From: Ectothiorhodospira mobilis | Lineage (GTDB): Bacteria > Pseudomonadota > Gammaproteobacteria > Ectothiorhodospirales > Ectothiorhodospiraceae | NCBI RefSeq assembly: GCF_016584115.1 | Contig: NZ_NRSK01000014.1 | Span: 1 to 64,000 of the forward strand | Length of the DNA: 64,000 nucleotides | Direction of reading: 5' to 3' | Shown here: piece by piece, positions 56,775-64,000 of the stretch | Layout of the letters: every line of letters starts with the position of its first letter | Numbering within the stretch: position 1 is the stretch's first letter | Notes under the pieces: generated by a model | What the model saw: the letters and a program-made list of their open reading frames with translations, nothing else | Told to the model about the DNA's origin: nothing | The model's database searches: none | Position numbers and translations under genes: made by a program

Positions 56775-58180
56775 GCGAGCAGGACCAGAATCCCGCCAGC
56801 AGATCCCCCGTCTCCCAAAGCGGGGAAAACACCCCCGTGCAGGGGGAGCACCTCCCCCGGGAGAGCGACACCCGGGAACCGGCCGGGGCCACCCCCCCGT
56901 CCAACGACCGCTTCCCCCGCCTGTTCGGCCTCATCGTCATCCTCCTGGCCTTCGGCTTCCTCGGCGGCTGGGCCATGCTCGCCCGCATCAACGGCGCCGT
57001 GGTGGCCCCGGGCACCGTCACCGTGGACACCTACCGCAAGACCGTGCAGCACCTGGAGGGGGGCATCATCCGCCGTTTCCATGTGCGCGACGGCGACCGG
57101 GTGGAGCAGGGGGACCTGCTCATCGAACTGGACGACACCCAGGCCCGGGCCGCCTACCTGTCCAACTACAACAACTACCTGGCCGAACTGGCCCGCAGGG
57201 CCCGCCTGGAGGCCGAACTCACCGGCCGGGACAGCATCGACTTTCCGCAGGAACTGACCCACGGCGGCGAGGGTGGCCTGGGCGAGCGTCTCATGGCCGT
57301 GGAACGGCGCCAGTTCCGGGTGCGCCGCGAGGCCCTGCAGGGGGAGATCGACGTCCTGCGCCAGCGCATCGAGCAGCTCAACGAGAAGATCGACGGCATG
57401 CAGGCCCAGCGCCAGTCCCGCCTGGACATCATCGCCTCCCTGGACGAGGAACTGGCCAGCCGCGGCCGCCTGGCGGAGCGGGAACTCCTGCCCGCCGCCG
57501 ACCTGCGCCCCCTGGAGCGCCAGCGTGCCGAGGCCCAGGGGGAGGCCGGCGAACTCAAGGCCGGCATCGCCGAGACCCGCGTGCAGACGGGCGAGGCCGA
57601 ACTGCAGATCCTCCAGGCCCGGCGCGAATTCCAGCGTCAGGCCGCCGAGGCCATGCGCGAGGTCACCGCCCGCATCAACAGCCTGGAGGAAGAGCTGCGG
57701 GCCCTGCGCGACACCCTGGCCCGCACCGAGATCCGCGCCCCCGTGGGCGGCGTCGTGGTCAACCTGCGCTTCCACGCCCGCTGGGCGGTCATCGGCCCCG
57801 GCGAACCCATCCTCGACCTGGTCCCCGGCGACCAGCCCCTGGTGGTGGAGGGCCGCATCCGGCCCCAGGACGTGGACAACGTCCACGACGGCCAGCCGGC
57901 GGACGTGCGCTTCTCCGCCTTCAGCATGCGCACCACCCCCGTGGTGGAAGGCGCGGTCAGCTTCGTCTCCGCCGACCGCCTGCAGGACCCGGACACCGGC
58001 GAGCCCTACTACCTCACCCGGGTCACCGTGGGCGAGGAGGAGATGCGCCGCCTCGGCAATGTCACCCTGCGCCCGGGCATGCCCGCCGAGATCATGATCC
58101 AGACCGGCGAGCGCAGTCCCATGAGCTACCTGCTCAAGCCGCTCACCGACGCCCTGGCCCGCTCCTTCACGGAGAACTAA
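56771..58180 (+). CDS. Type I secretion membrane fusion protein (HlyD family)
   Basis: A 469-residue periplasmic adaptor: Pro/Ser-rich cytoplasmic N terminus (1-45), one membrane helix (about 52-73, RLFGLIVILLAFGFLGGWAML), a lipoyl-like motif (TVQHLEGGIIRRFHVRDGD), a long coiled coil (about 140-320), and a C-terminal barrel with the family's IRAPVGGVVVN and MPAEIMIQTGERS. It bridges the ABC transporter and the TolC-like channel. Its ATG overlaps the upstream TGA (ATGA). Confidence 0.93.
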   Translation: MSEQDQNPASRSPVSQSGENTPVQGEHLPRESDTREPAGATPPSNDRFPRLFGLIVILLAFGFLGGWAMLARINGAVVAPGTVTVDTYRKTVQHLEGGIIRRFHVRDGDRVEQGDLLIELDDTQARAAYLSNYNNYLAELARRARLEAELTGRDSIDFPQELTHGGEGGLGERLMAVERRQFRVRREALQGEIDVLRQRIEQLNEKIDGMQAQRQSRLDIIASLDEELASRGRLAERELLPAADLRPLERQRAEAQGEAGELKAGIAETRVQTGEAELQILQARREFQRQAAEAMREVTARINSLEEELRALRDTLARTEIRAPVGGVVVNLRFHARWAVIGPGEPILDLVPGDQPLVVEGRIRPQDVDNVHDGQPADVRFSAFSMRTTPVVEGAVSFVSADRLQDPDTGEPYYLTRVTVGEEEMRRLGNVTLRPGMPAEIMIQTGERSPMSYLLKPLTDALARSFTEN

Positions 58181-58184
58181 AACC

Positions 58185-59549
58185 ATGCGCCCACGCCACC
58201 GCATCGCCGGCGCCGCGCTGGCCCTGGTCCTGACCCCGACGCTTGCGGCGGGGGCAGGGGACGGCACACCGGCCCCCGCCGACCTGCAGCAGGTCTACCG
58301 CCAGGCCCTGGAGGCCGACCCCCAGCTGGGGGCCCAGCGCTACCGGCTGCAGGCCCTGAAGGAACAGCGCCGCGAGGCCCTGGCGGGCCTGCTGCCCCAG
58401 GTCACCGTCAGCGGCGAGATCCGCGACATCCGCCGCGACCAGACCAACTCCGGCCTGGGGGGCGGTACTGACCAGAGCGTGCGCGACTTCGACCAGACCC
58501 GCTACAGCGCCCAGATCCTCCAGCCCCTGTTCGACCTGCCCGCCTGGCGCGGCCTGCAGCGGGGCGATAACGAGGTGGATCGCGGCCGGGCGGAACTGGA
58601 GGCCGCCCGCCAGGACCTGGTGCTGCGGGTCACCGAGGCCTACCTGGGCGTCCTCTCCGCCCAGTCCGAACTGGCCCTGGCCCGCAGCGAGCACGAGGCC
58701 ATGCAGGCCGCCCACGAACGCGTGCAGGGTCTCTACGAGGAAGACCTGGCCGCCGTCACCGACCTGGAGGAGGTGCGCGCCCGCCGCGACAGCGCCCGCG
58801 CCCGGGTCATCCGCGCCGAGGGGGAACTGCGCATCGCCCGCGAGGCCCTCACCCGCATCACCGACCGGCGCTACGACCGCCTCGCCGGCCTGCGCCCCGG
58901 TGTGGAGCTCCCCGGCCCGGATGGGGAGGACCTGCAGGCCTGGGTGGAGCGGGCCATGGAGGCCAACCCCCGCATCGCCGCCGCCCGCGCCAGCGTGCAG
59001 ACCGCCAGCACCGATATCCGCGCCGCCCGCGCCCAGCACTACCCCAGCCTGGACCTGGTGGCCGGCTACAGCTACCTGGACGACCTGGACGGCAGCGCCT
59101 ACGGCCGCGTCTACGAGGACGAATACATCGGCCTGCAGCTCAACGTCCCCCTCTACAGCGGCGGCGGCGTCAGCGCCCGCGCCCGCGGCGCCGCCCGCGA
59201 ACGCGACCGCCAGCGCCAGGCCCTGGAGGCCACCCGCCGCGAGGTGCGCGCCAACGTGCGCGCCGCCTACGAAGGCCTGGCCAGCGGCCGCGCCGAGATC
59301 CGCGCCCTGGAGCAGTCCGTGCGCTCCAACGAACGCAGCGTCGACGCCGTGGACGCCGCCTTCCGCGCCGGCCTGCGCCCCCTGGCGGACGTCCTCGACG
59401 CCCAGCGCGAACTCTTCGCCGCCCGCCGCGACCTGGCCCGCGCCCGCCACGAATACCTTCTCGACCTGTTCCGCCTGCGCCAGGGCGCCGGGGCGCTGGA
59501 TGAGGACGATGTCGCCACCCTCAACCGCGTGCTGGCCATCGCGCCCTGA
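58185..59549 (+). CDS. TolC-family outer membrane channel
   Basis: A 454-residue outer membrane efflux protein. A signal peptide covers about 1-24 (ALALVLTPTLAAGAGDG), and two OEP repeats follow with the alternating charged heptads and ARVIRAEGELRIAREAL-type helices. The motif LPAWRGLQRGDNEV and late YEGLASGRAEIRALEQSV are typical of AggA/TolC channels in T1SS operons. It follows the HlyD gene by 4 bases. Confidence 0.92.
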   Translation: MRPRHRIAGAALALVLTPTLAAGAGDGTPAPADLQQVYRQALEADPQLGAQRYRLQALKEQRREALAGLLPQVTVSGEIRDIRRDQTNSGLGGGTDQSVRDFDQTRYSAQILQPLFDLPAWRGLQRGDNEVDRGRAELEAARQDLVLRVTEAYLGVLSAQSELALARSEHEAMQAAHERVQGLYEEDLAAVTDLEEVRARRDSARARVIRAEGELRIAREALTRITDRRYDRLAGLRPGVELPGPDGEDLQAWVERAMEANPRIAAARASVQTASTDIRAARAQHYPSLDLVAGYSYLDDLDGSAYGRVYEDEYIGLQLNVPLYSGGGVSARARGAARERDRQRQALEATRREVRANVRAAYEGLASGRAEIRALEQSVRSNERSVDAVDAAFRAGLRPLADVLDAQRELFAARRDLARARHEYLLDLFRLRQGAGALDEDDVATLNRVLAIAP

Positions 59550-59573
59550 TCCACTCACACCGGTATCCCTCCC

Positions 59574-59906
59574 TTGGCCACAACGGGTTTCCTCTATCCC
59601 TTCGCCCTGTTCATGCTGGCCATCCTGGTCGGCACGCTCCTGCCCGCCCGCCACCTGCCGTCCTGGCTCCCCAACGACAAACTCCTGCACGCCCTGGCCT
59701 ATGGCCTGGCCGCCGTCCTCCTGATTCTGGCCCTGCCCCCCGGCCAGGGGCGCTGGATCGGGCTGGTGCTGCTGTTTTTGTTCGGATGGCTGCTGGAACA
59801 CCTCCAGCGCTATGTTCCGGGGCGCGGCTACTCCCGCGGTGACCTGGCCGCCAATACCCTGGGGATCGCCGGCGGCCTGACCGGCACCGCCCTGGCGGGG
59901 CTGTGA
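59574..59906 (+). CDS. VanZ-like membrane protein
   Basis: A 110-residue inner-membrane protein with three to four hydrophobic segments and the VanZ features LPNDKLLHALAYG (Asp-Lys-His motif) and LEHLQRYVPGRGYSRGDLAANTLG. VanZ relatives appear near envelope polysaccharide genes. The best start is TTG at 59574; no ATG with RBS precedes it. It lies between the secretion operon and the polysaccharide cluster. Confidence 0.8.
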   Translation: MATTGFLYPFALFMLAILVGTLLPARHLPSWLPNDKLLHALAYGLAAVLLILALPPGQGRWIGLVLLFLFGWLLEHLQRYVPGRGYSRGDLAANTLGIAGGLTGTALAGL

Positions 59907-59961
59907 TATCGTTCCGGGCCACGACGCTGCTGCATCGCCCGACGACGAGGTCGCACTGGAA

Positions 59962-60915
59962 ATGTCGCCGCGAATCCTGATCACCGGTGCCACGGGTTTC
60001 ATCGGCACGGCCCTGGCCCATCGCCTGAATGCGGAAGGATTCGCCTTGCGCGGGGCCGTCCGCCGGCAGGCCCCCAAGGACGCGCCCTACGGGATCGTGC
60101 CGGTGGGGGATCTCCATGGAGGCACCCACTGGCAGGCCGCCGTACAGGGTGTGGACGTCATCGTGCATCTGGCCGCCCGCGTCCCCGGGTCAAACGGCCC
60201 GGAGACCGGGTCCCTGAGCGCCTTTCGCCGCGTCAACGTGGAGGCCACTGCAACCCTGGCCCGCCAGGCCGCCCGGGCCGGGGTACGGCGCTTCATCCAC
60301 GTCAGCACCATCAAGGTCCACGGCGAATCCACCCCCCCGGGACGGCCTTTGCGCGAAGAGGATCCCCGCTCCCCGGCCGATGCCTATGCCCGGTCCAAGG
60401 CCGAGGCGGAGACGACGCTACAGGCCATCGCCCGGGAGACCGGATTGGAAACGGTGATCCTGCGCCCGCCCCTGGTGTATGGCCCCGGCATGGGCGGTAA
60501 TCTTGCCCGCCTGATGGGCTGGGTGCAGCGGGGCGTGCCCCTGCCGTTGGGGGCTGTGACCGGCAACCGGCGCAGTCTGGTGGGCGTGGACAACCTGGTC
60601 GATCTCATCCACCGTTGTGTGCAACATCCCGCGGCAGCCCACCAGACCTTCCTGGTGGACGATGGCGTGGCCCTGTCCACTGCCGAACTCCTGCATGCCA
60701 TGGGCCGGGCGGCGGGAAGACCGGCCCGGCTCCTTCCCGTGCCGGTGCCCATGCTGCGTGCCACGGCCTCCCTCCTGGGCCGGGAGGGGATGGCCCGGCG
60801 CGTGCTGGACTCGCTGCAGGTGGACTCCTCGAAGGTAGGCCGTGTGCTCCACTGGCGGCCACCGGTCTCCCTGGAGCAGGGGCTCGCGCGGGCCGTCGCC
60901 CCGAGCGTTCCATGA
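59962..60915 (+). CDS. NAD-dependent sugar epimerase/dehydratase
   Basis: A 317-residue extended SDR enzyme. The NAD site TGATGFIGTALAHRL is at residues 8-22, the active-site Thr/Ser in FIHVSTIKVHG, and the Tyr-x-x-x-Lys in AYARSKAEAE. Relatives act on UDP- or dTDP-linked sugars in O-antigen pathways; the exact substrate cannot be read. GNRRSLVGVDNLVDLI is the usual substrate-domain motif. It precedes gmd by 224 bases. Confidence 0.85.
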   Translation: MSPRILITGATGFIGTALAHRLNAEGFALRGAVRRQAPKDAPYGIVPVGDLHGGTHWQAAVQGVDVIVHLAARVPGSNGPETGSLSAFRRVNVEATATLARQAARAGVRRFIHVSTIKVHGESTPPGRPLREEDPRSPADAYARSKAEAETTLQAIARETGLETVILRPPLVYGPGMGGNLARLMGWVQRGVPLPLGAVTGNRRSLVGVDNLVDLIHRCVQHPAAAHQTFLVDDGVALSTAELLHAMGRAAGRPARLLPVPVPMLRATASLLGREGMARRVLDSLQVDSSKVGRVLHWRPPVSLEQGLARAVAPSVP

Positions 60916-61139
60916 CCGCTTTTGGCACAGGTCACGACGGGTACCTAAAACGACCAAGCAGCTCATGGGGAGAAGTCGGTGGGTAGCCTTGAGCGCCCAG
61001 GGGGCGGCATGCATCCCCGCGGTCACGGGTCCCCCTCCGGGATCGGATCGATGAGAACCGCGTCCTTGTTGCTGTTGGCGAGGGATTGTTAACATGCGCA
61101 GTTCTGCGAGTATCCCCGCATTCAGGACGAACACCATCC

Positions 61140-62180
61140 ATGCCCCGCACCGCACTCATCACCGGCGTCACCGGCCAGGACGGCGCCTATCTGGCCCAGT
61201 TCCTCCTGGAACGCGGCTATCGCGTACATGCCACCTACCGGCGCAGCAGCGCCGTCAACTTCTGGCGCCTGCAGGCCCTGGGGATCCAGGATCATCCCCG
61301 CCTCCACCTGGAACCCTTCGATCTCACCGACATGGGCAGCGCCATCCGGCTGATCGAGCGCACCGAGCCCGATGAACTCTACAACCTGGCCGCCCAGAGC
61401 TTTGTGGGGGTCTCCTTCGACCAACCCGTGGCCACGGCCCAGATCACCGGCGTGGGCGTGCTCAATCTCCTGGAGGCGGTGCGCAGCGTCAATCCGCGCA
61501 TCCGCTTCTATCAGGCCAGCACCTCCGAGATGTTCGGACAGGTCCAGGCCGTGCCCCAAACGGAAGACACCCCCTTCCATCCCCGCAGCCCCTACGGCGT
61601 GGCCAAGCTCTTCGCCCACTGGGCCACGGTCAACTACCGCGAAAGCTACGACCTGTTCGCCACCAGCGGCATCCTGTTCAACCACGAATCCCCCCTGCGC
61701 GGCCAGGAATTCGTCACCCGCAAGATCACCCATGGGGTGGCCCGCATCCACCACGGTCTGCAGTCCCGCCTGGAGCTGGGCAACCTGGACGCCCGCCGCG
61801 ACTGGGGCTATGCCCCGGAATACGTGGAGGGCATGTGGCGCATGCTCCAGACCGACCGGCCGGACACCTACATCCTGGCCACGGGACGCACCGAGAGCGT
61901 GCGCGACTTTGTCACCCTGGCCTTCCGGGCCGCCGGGATCGAACTCGTCTGGGAAGGGGAGGGCGCACAGGAACAGGGCATCGACCCGGCCACCGGGCAG
62001 GTGCGGGTGGCGGTCAACCCCGCCTTCTACCGGCCCGCCGAGGTGGATCTGCTCATCGGCGACCCCTCCAAGGCCCGGCGTGAACTGGACTGGGCCCCGC
62101 GCACCGACCTGGAAACCCTGTGCCGGCTCATGGTCCGGGCCGACCTGGAACGGGTGGCCCGGGAGGCGGGCAGGGGATGA
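61140..62180 (+). CDS. gmd: GDP-mannose 4,6-dehydratase
   Basis: Converts GDP-D-mannose to GDP-4-keto-6-deoxymannose, the first step to GDP-D-rhamnose or GDP-fucose. The 346-residue protein has the NADP site [12 protein letters not shown] (8-19), catalytic Thr128 and Glu130 region (STSEMFG), Tyr152 and Lys156 ([11 protein letters not shown]), and the NHESPLRG motif diagnostic of Gmd. The start at 61140 (MPRTALITG) is chosen. The stop overlaps the next ATG. Confidence 0.95.
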   Translation: MPRTALITGVTGQDGAYLAQFLLERGYRVHATYRRSSAVNFWRLQALGIQDHPRLHLEPFDLTDMGSAIRLIERTEPDELYNLAAQSFVGVSFDQPVATAQITGVGVLNLLEAVRSVNPRIRFYQASTSEMFGQVQAVPQTEDTPFHPRSPYGVAKLFAHWATVNYRESYDLFATSGILFNHESPLRGQEFVTRKITHGVARIHHGLQSRLELGNLDARRDWGYAPEYVEGMWRMLQTDRPDTYILATGRTESVRDFVTLAFRAAGIELVWEGEGAQEQGIDPATGQVRVAVNPAFYRPAEVDLLIGDPSKARRELDWAPRTDLETLCRLMVRADLERVAREAGRG

Positions 62181-63070
62181 GCCGCACCGTCCTGGTCACC
62201 GGGGCCGACGGCTTCACCGGCCGCCACCTGCTGCAGGCACTGGAGGCGCGGGGGGACCGCGTCGTGGCCGTGACGGGGCCCGGCCATGGTGGCGGAGACG
62301 GAACCTCCTGCGATCTCACCGATGCCGCCGCCGTGCAGGCCCTCGTGCAACGGACCCGCCCCAGCCATGTCATCCACCTGGCCGGCGTCAGCTTCGTCGC
62401 CCATGCCGACCCGGAGGCCTTTTACCGTGTCAATGTCCTGGGCACCACCCACCTTTTGGAGGCCCTGGCCGCCCTCGACGCCACCCCGGAAAAGGTCCTC
62501 CTCGCCAGTTCCGCCAACGTCTATGGCCGGCCCGCCGTGGAATGCATCGCCGAGGATCTCTGTCCGGCCCCGGTGAACCACTACGGCTGCAGCAAACTGG
62601 CCATGGAACACATGGCCCGCACCTACGGGGAGCGCCTGCCGCTGATCCTCACACGCCCCTTCAACTACACCGGCCCCGGCCAGGACGAACGCTTCCTCAT
62701 CCCCAAGATCGTCGCCCACTACCGGCGCCGCGAACCCGTCATCCGGTTGGGCAATATCCAGGTGAGCCGCGACTTCTCCGACGTGCGCGACATCACCCGC
62801 GCCTACCTGGCCCTGCTGGAGAGCGATGCCCGGGATGTCACCTGCAACCTGTGCAGCGGCCGGGCCATCGCCCTGGAGCGCATCATCGCCCTCATGGACG
62901 AACGGGCGGGCTATGCCATCCAGGTGCAGGTCGATCCCAACCTGGTGCGCCGGGACGAGATCCCCGTTCTCATGGGGGATCCCACGCGCATGCGGCGGCT
63001 CACCGGCATTCACCCACGCCCCATTGAGGACACCCTGGCCGATCTCTACACCGCCCCGGCAGGCGGCTGA
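62177..63070 (+). CDS. rmd: GDP-6-deoxy-D-mannose reductase
   Basis: A 297-residue SDR that reduces the Gmd product to GDP-D-rhamnose. The NADP site [12 protein letters not shown] (8-19), the Ser in LASSANVYG, and Tyr-x-x-x-Lys in [11 protein letters not shown] are present, along with [17 protein letters not shown] and [14 protein letters not shown]. This Rmd pattern, rather than a Fcl (fucose) pattern, makes D-rhamnose the likely sugar. Its ATG overlaps the gmd TGA (ATGA). Confidence 0.9.
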   Translation: MSRTVLVTGADGFTGRHLLQALEARGDRVVAVTGPGHGGGDGTSCDLTDAAAVQALVQRTRPSHVIHLAGVSFVAHADPEAFYRVNVLGTTHLLEALAALDATPEKVLLASSANVYGRPAVECIAEDLCPAPVNHYGCSKLAMEHMARTYGERLPLILTRPFNYTGPGQDERFLIPKIVAHYRRREPVIRLGNIQVSRDFSDVRDITRAYLALLESDARDVTCNLCSGRAIALERIIALMDERAGYAIQVQVDPNLVRRDEIPVLMGDPTRMRRLTGIHPRPIEDTLADLYTAPAGG

Positions 63071-63076
63071 GCCGGC

Positions 63077-64000
63077 ATGCGCGTCCTGCATGTCTTCAAG
63101 ACCTACTTCCCCGAGACCCAGGGGGGGCTGGAGGAGGTCATCCGCCAGATCTGCCGCCACACCCGGCCCCTGGGGGTGGAGTCCCGCGTCCTGACCCTGG
63201 CCCGGCGGCCCGACCCGGCCTGCATCCCGCTGCCCGAGGCCACGGTGTACCGCCACCGCCGCTGGGCCGGGATCGCTTCCTGCGGCCTCTCCCCCGTCTT
63301 CATCGCCGGCCTGCGCCGCCATGCCGCCTGGGCCGACGTCATCCACTACCATTTCCCCTGGCCCCTGGCGGACCTGGCCCACCTCATCAACGCCCCGGCG
63401 GCGCCCGCCCTCATCACCTACCATGCCGATATCCTGCGCCAAAGCCCGCTCATGGTGCCCTACCGGCCCGTCATGCACCGCTTCCTCTCGCGGCTGGATG
63501 CCATCGTCGCCACCTCCGGGGCCTACGCACGCTCCAGCCCGGTCCTGCGCCGCCACGCCGGGCGGGTGCACATCATCCCCATCGGCCTGGACGACGGCCC
63601 CGCCCCCGTCCCCGATCCCCATCGCCTGCAGGCCATGAGAGAGCGGGTAGGGGAGGGCTTCTTCCTCTTCGTCGGCGTCCTGCGCTACTACAAGGGCCTG
63701 CACATCCTGCTGGAGGCCCTGCGCCAGATGGCCCGTACCCCTGGCGGCGGCCCCCGCGTGGTCATCGCCGGCAGCGGCCCCATGGCCCCCGTCCTGCATC
63801 GCCAGGCCCGGGACCTGGGGCTGGACCGGGTCGAATTCCTCGGGCAGGTGAGCGACGCCGACAAGACCGCCCTCCTGCAGCTCAGCCGGGGCATTATCTT
63901 CCCCTCCCACCTGCGGGCCGAGGCCTTCGGCGTCACACTTCTGGAGGGGGCCCGCCAGGGCCGCCCCCTGATCAGCACCGAACTGGGCACCGGCACCAGC
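63077..64000 (+). CDS. Glycosyltransferase family 4, truncated by window end
   Basis: 308 residues are visible of a GT-B glycosyltransferase; the reading frame is still open at base 64000. The N-terminal VLHVFKTYFPETQGGLEEVIRQ and the C-terminal FLFVGVLRYYKGLHILLEAL, then EAFGVTLLEGARQGRP (E-x7-E type motif), fit family GT4 (WbpY/WbpZ-like). Given gmd and rmd immediately upstream, it probably transfers rhamnose from GDP-D-rhamnose onto a surface polysaccharide. Confidence 0.85.
   Translation, partial: MRVLHVFKTYFPETQGGLEEVIRQICRHTRPLGVESRVLTLARRPDPACIPLPEATVYRHRRWAGIASCGLSPVFIAGLRRHAAWADVIHYHFPWPLADLAHLINAPAAPALITYHADILRQSPLMVPYRPVMHRFLSRLDAIVATSGAYARSSPVLRRHAGRVHIIPIGLDDGPAPVPDPHRLQAMRERVGEGFFLFVGVLRYYKGLHILLEALRQMARTPGGGPRVVIAGSGPMAPVLHRQARDLGLDRVEFLGQVSDADKTALLQLSRGIIFPSHLRAEAFGVTLLEGARQGRPLISTELGTGTS

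Overview
The window is chromosomal DNA from a GC-rich gammaproteobacterium. Gene content (MreBCD beside GatCAB, the aroK-aroB-dgt-damX order, RpoD next to DnaG, AMMECR1/MEMO/radical-SAM trio, a Tat-exported high-potential iron-sulfur protein and a four-subunit fumarate reductase) suggests a halo-alkaliphilic or sulfur-oxidising/phototrophic relative of the Ectothiorhodospiraceae. That placement is an inference from gene content, not from a marker-gene tree. Genes are dense, overlaps of the ATGA or GTGA type are common, and most of the window looks like ordinary core genome.

Layout. 0-9 kb: metA with a co-oriented P-loop NTPase, an ABC-F ATPase (Uup type), a SprT-like metalloprotease, a coiled-coil/winged-helix protein, a cold-shock protein, an FKBP isomerase, RNase D and a ChaN-like protein. 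9-15 kb: mreBCD on the minus strand, divergent from gatCAB on the plus strand; mreC appears to start at an ATC codon. 15-26.7 kb: MoeB-like adenylyltransferase, lipoyl synthase, two tandem HDOD regulators, O-acetylhomoserine sulfhydrylase, a degenerate P-loop protein, a YdcF-type protein, the AmrS/AmrB/AmrA trio, a YjfB-like protein and a PQQ-type sugar dehydrogenase.

26.8-34.7 kb is an accessory region. It begins after tRNA-Arg(CCG) with a 3' half remnant of a tRNA-Phe gene, then holds an Rpn-type nuclease gene, a HIT-family gene, and a 1281-residue protein that joins an N-terminal methyltransferase to a SauUSI-like type IV restriction enzyme (PLD nuclease, SF2 helicase, DUF3427) with an inserted S24/LexA-like segment. 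A 33-bp perfect direct repeat lies inside the Rpn gene and again just before the 3' end of mgtE, bracketing the cargo. A hairpin typical of IS200/IS605 right ends follows mgtE. This is the best candidate for an undescribed (probably defence) system.

34.7-46 kb: another HDOD protein, a lipoprotein, a MIF-like tautomerase, a tRNA with CAT anticodon, rpoD, dnaG, a DamX-like SPOR protein, dGTPase, aroB, aroK and a 46-residue membrane peptide. 46-53.3 kb: two minor-pilin modules (pilV-pilW and pilV-pilW-pilX) flank a coiled-coil membrane protein and frdABCD. 53.3-55 kb: a TPR protein, a Gly/Met/Arg-rich protein and HiPIP, set among near-identical 42-43 bp palindromes. 55-59.6 kb: a complete type I secretion operon (ABC, HlyD, TolC) without visible cargo. 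59.6-64 kb: a VanZ-like protein and the start of a polysaccharide cluster making GDP-D-rhamnose (Gmd, Rmd) with a glycosyltransferase cut by the window end.
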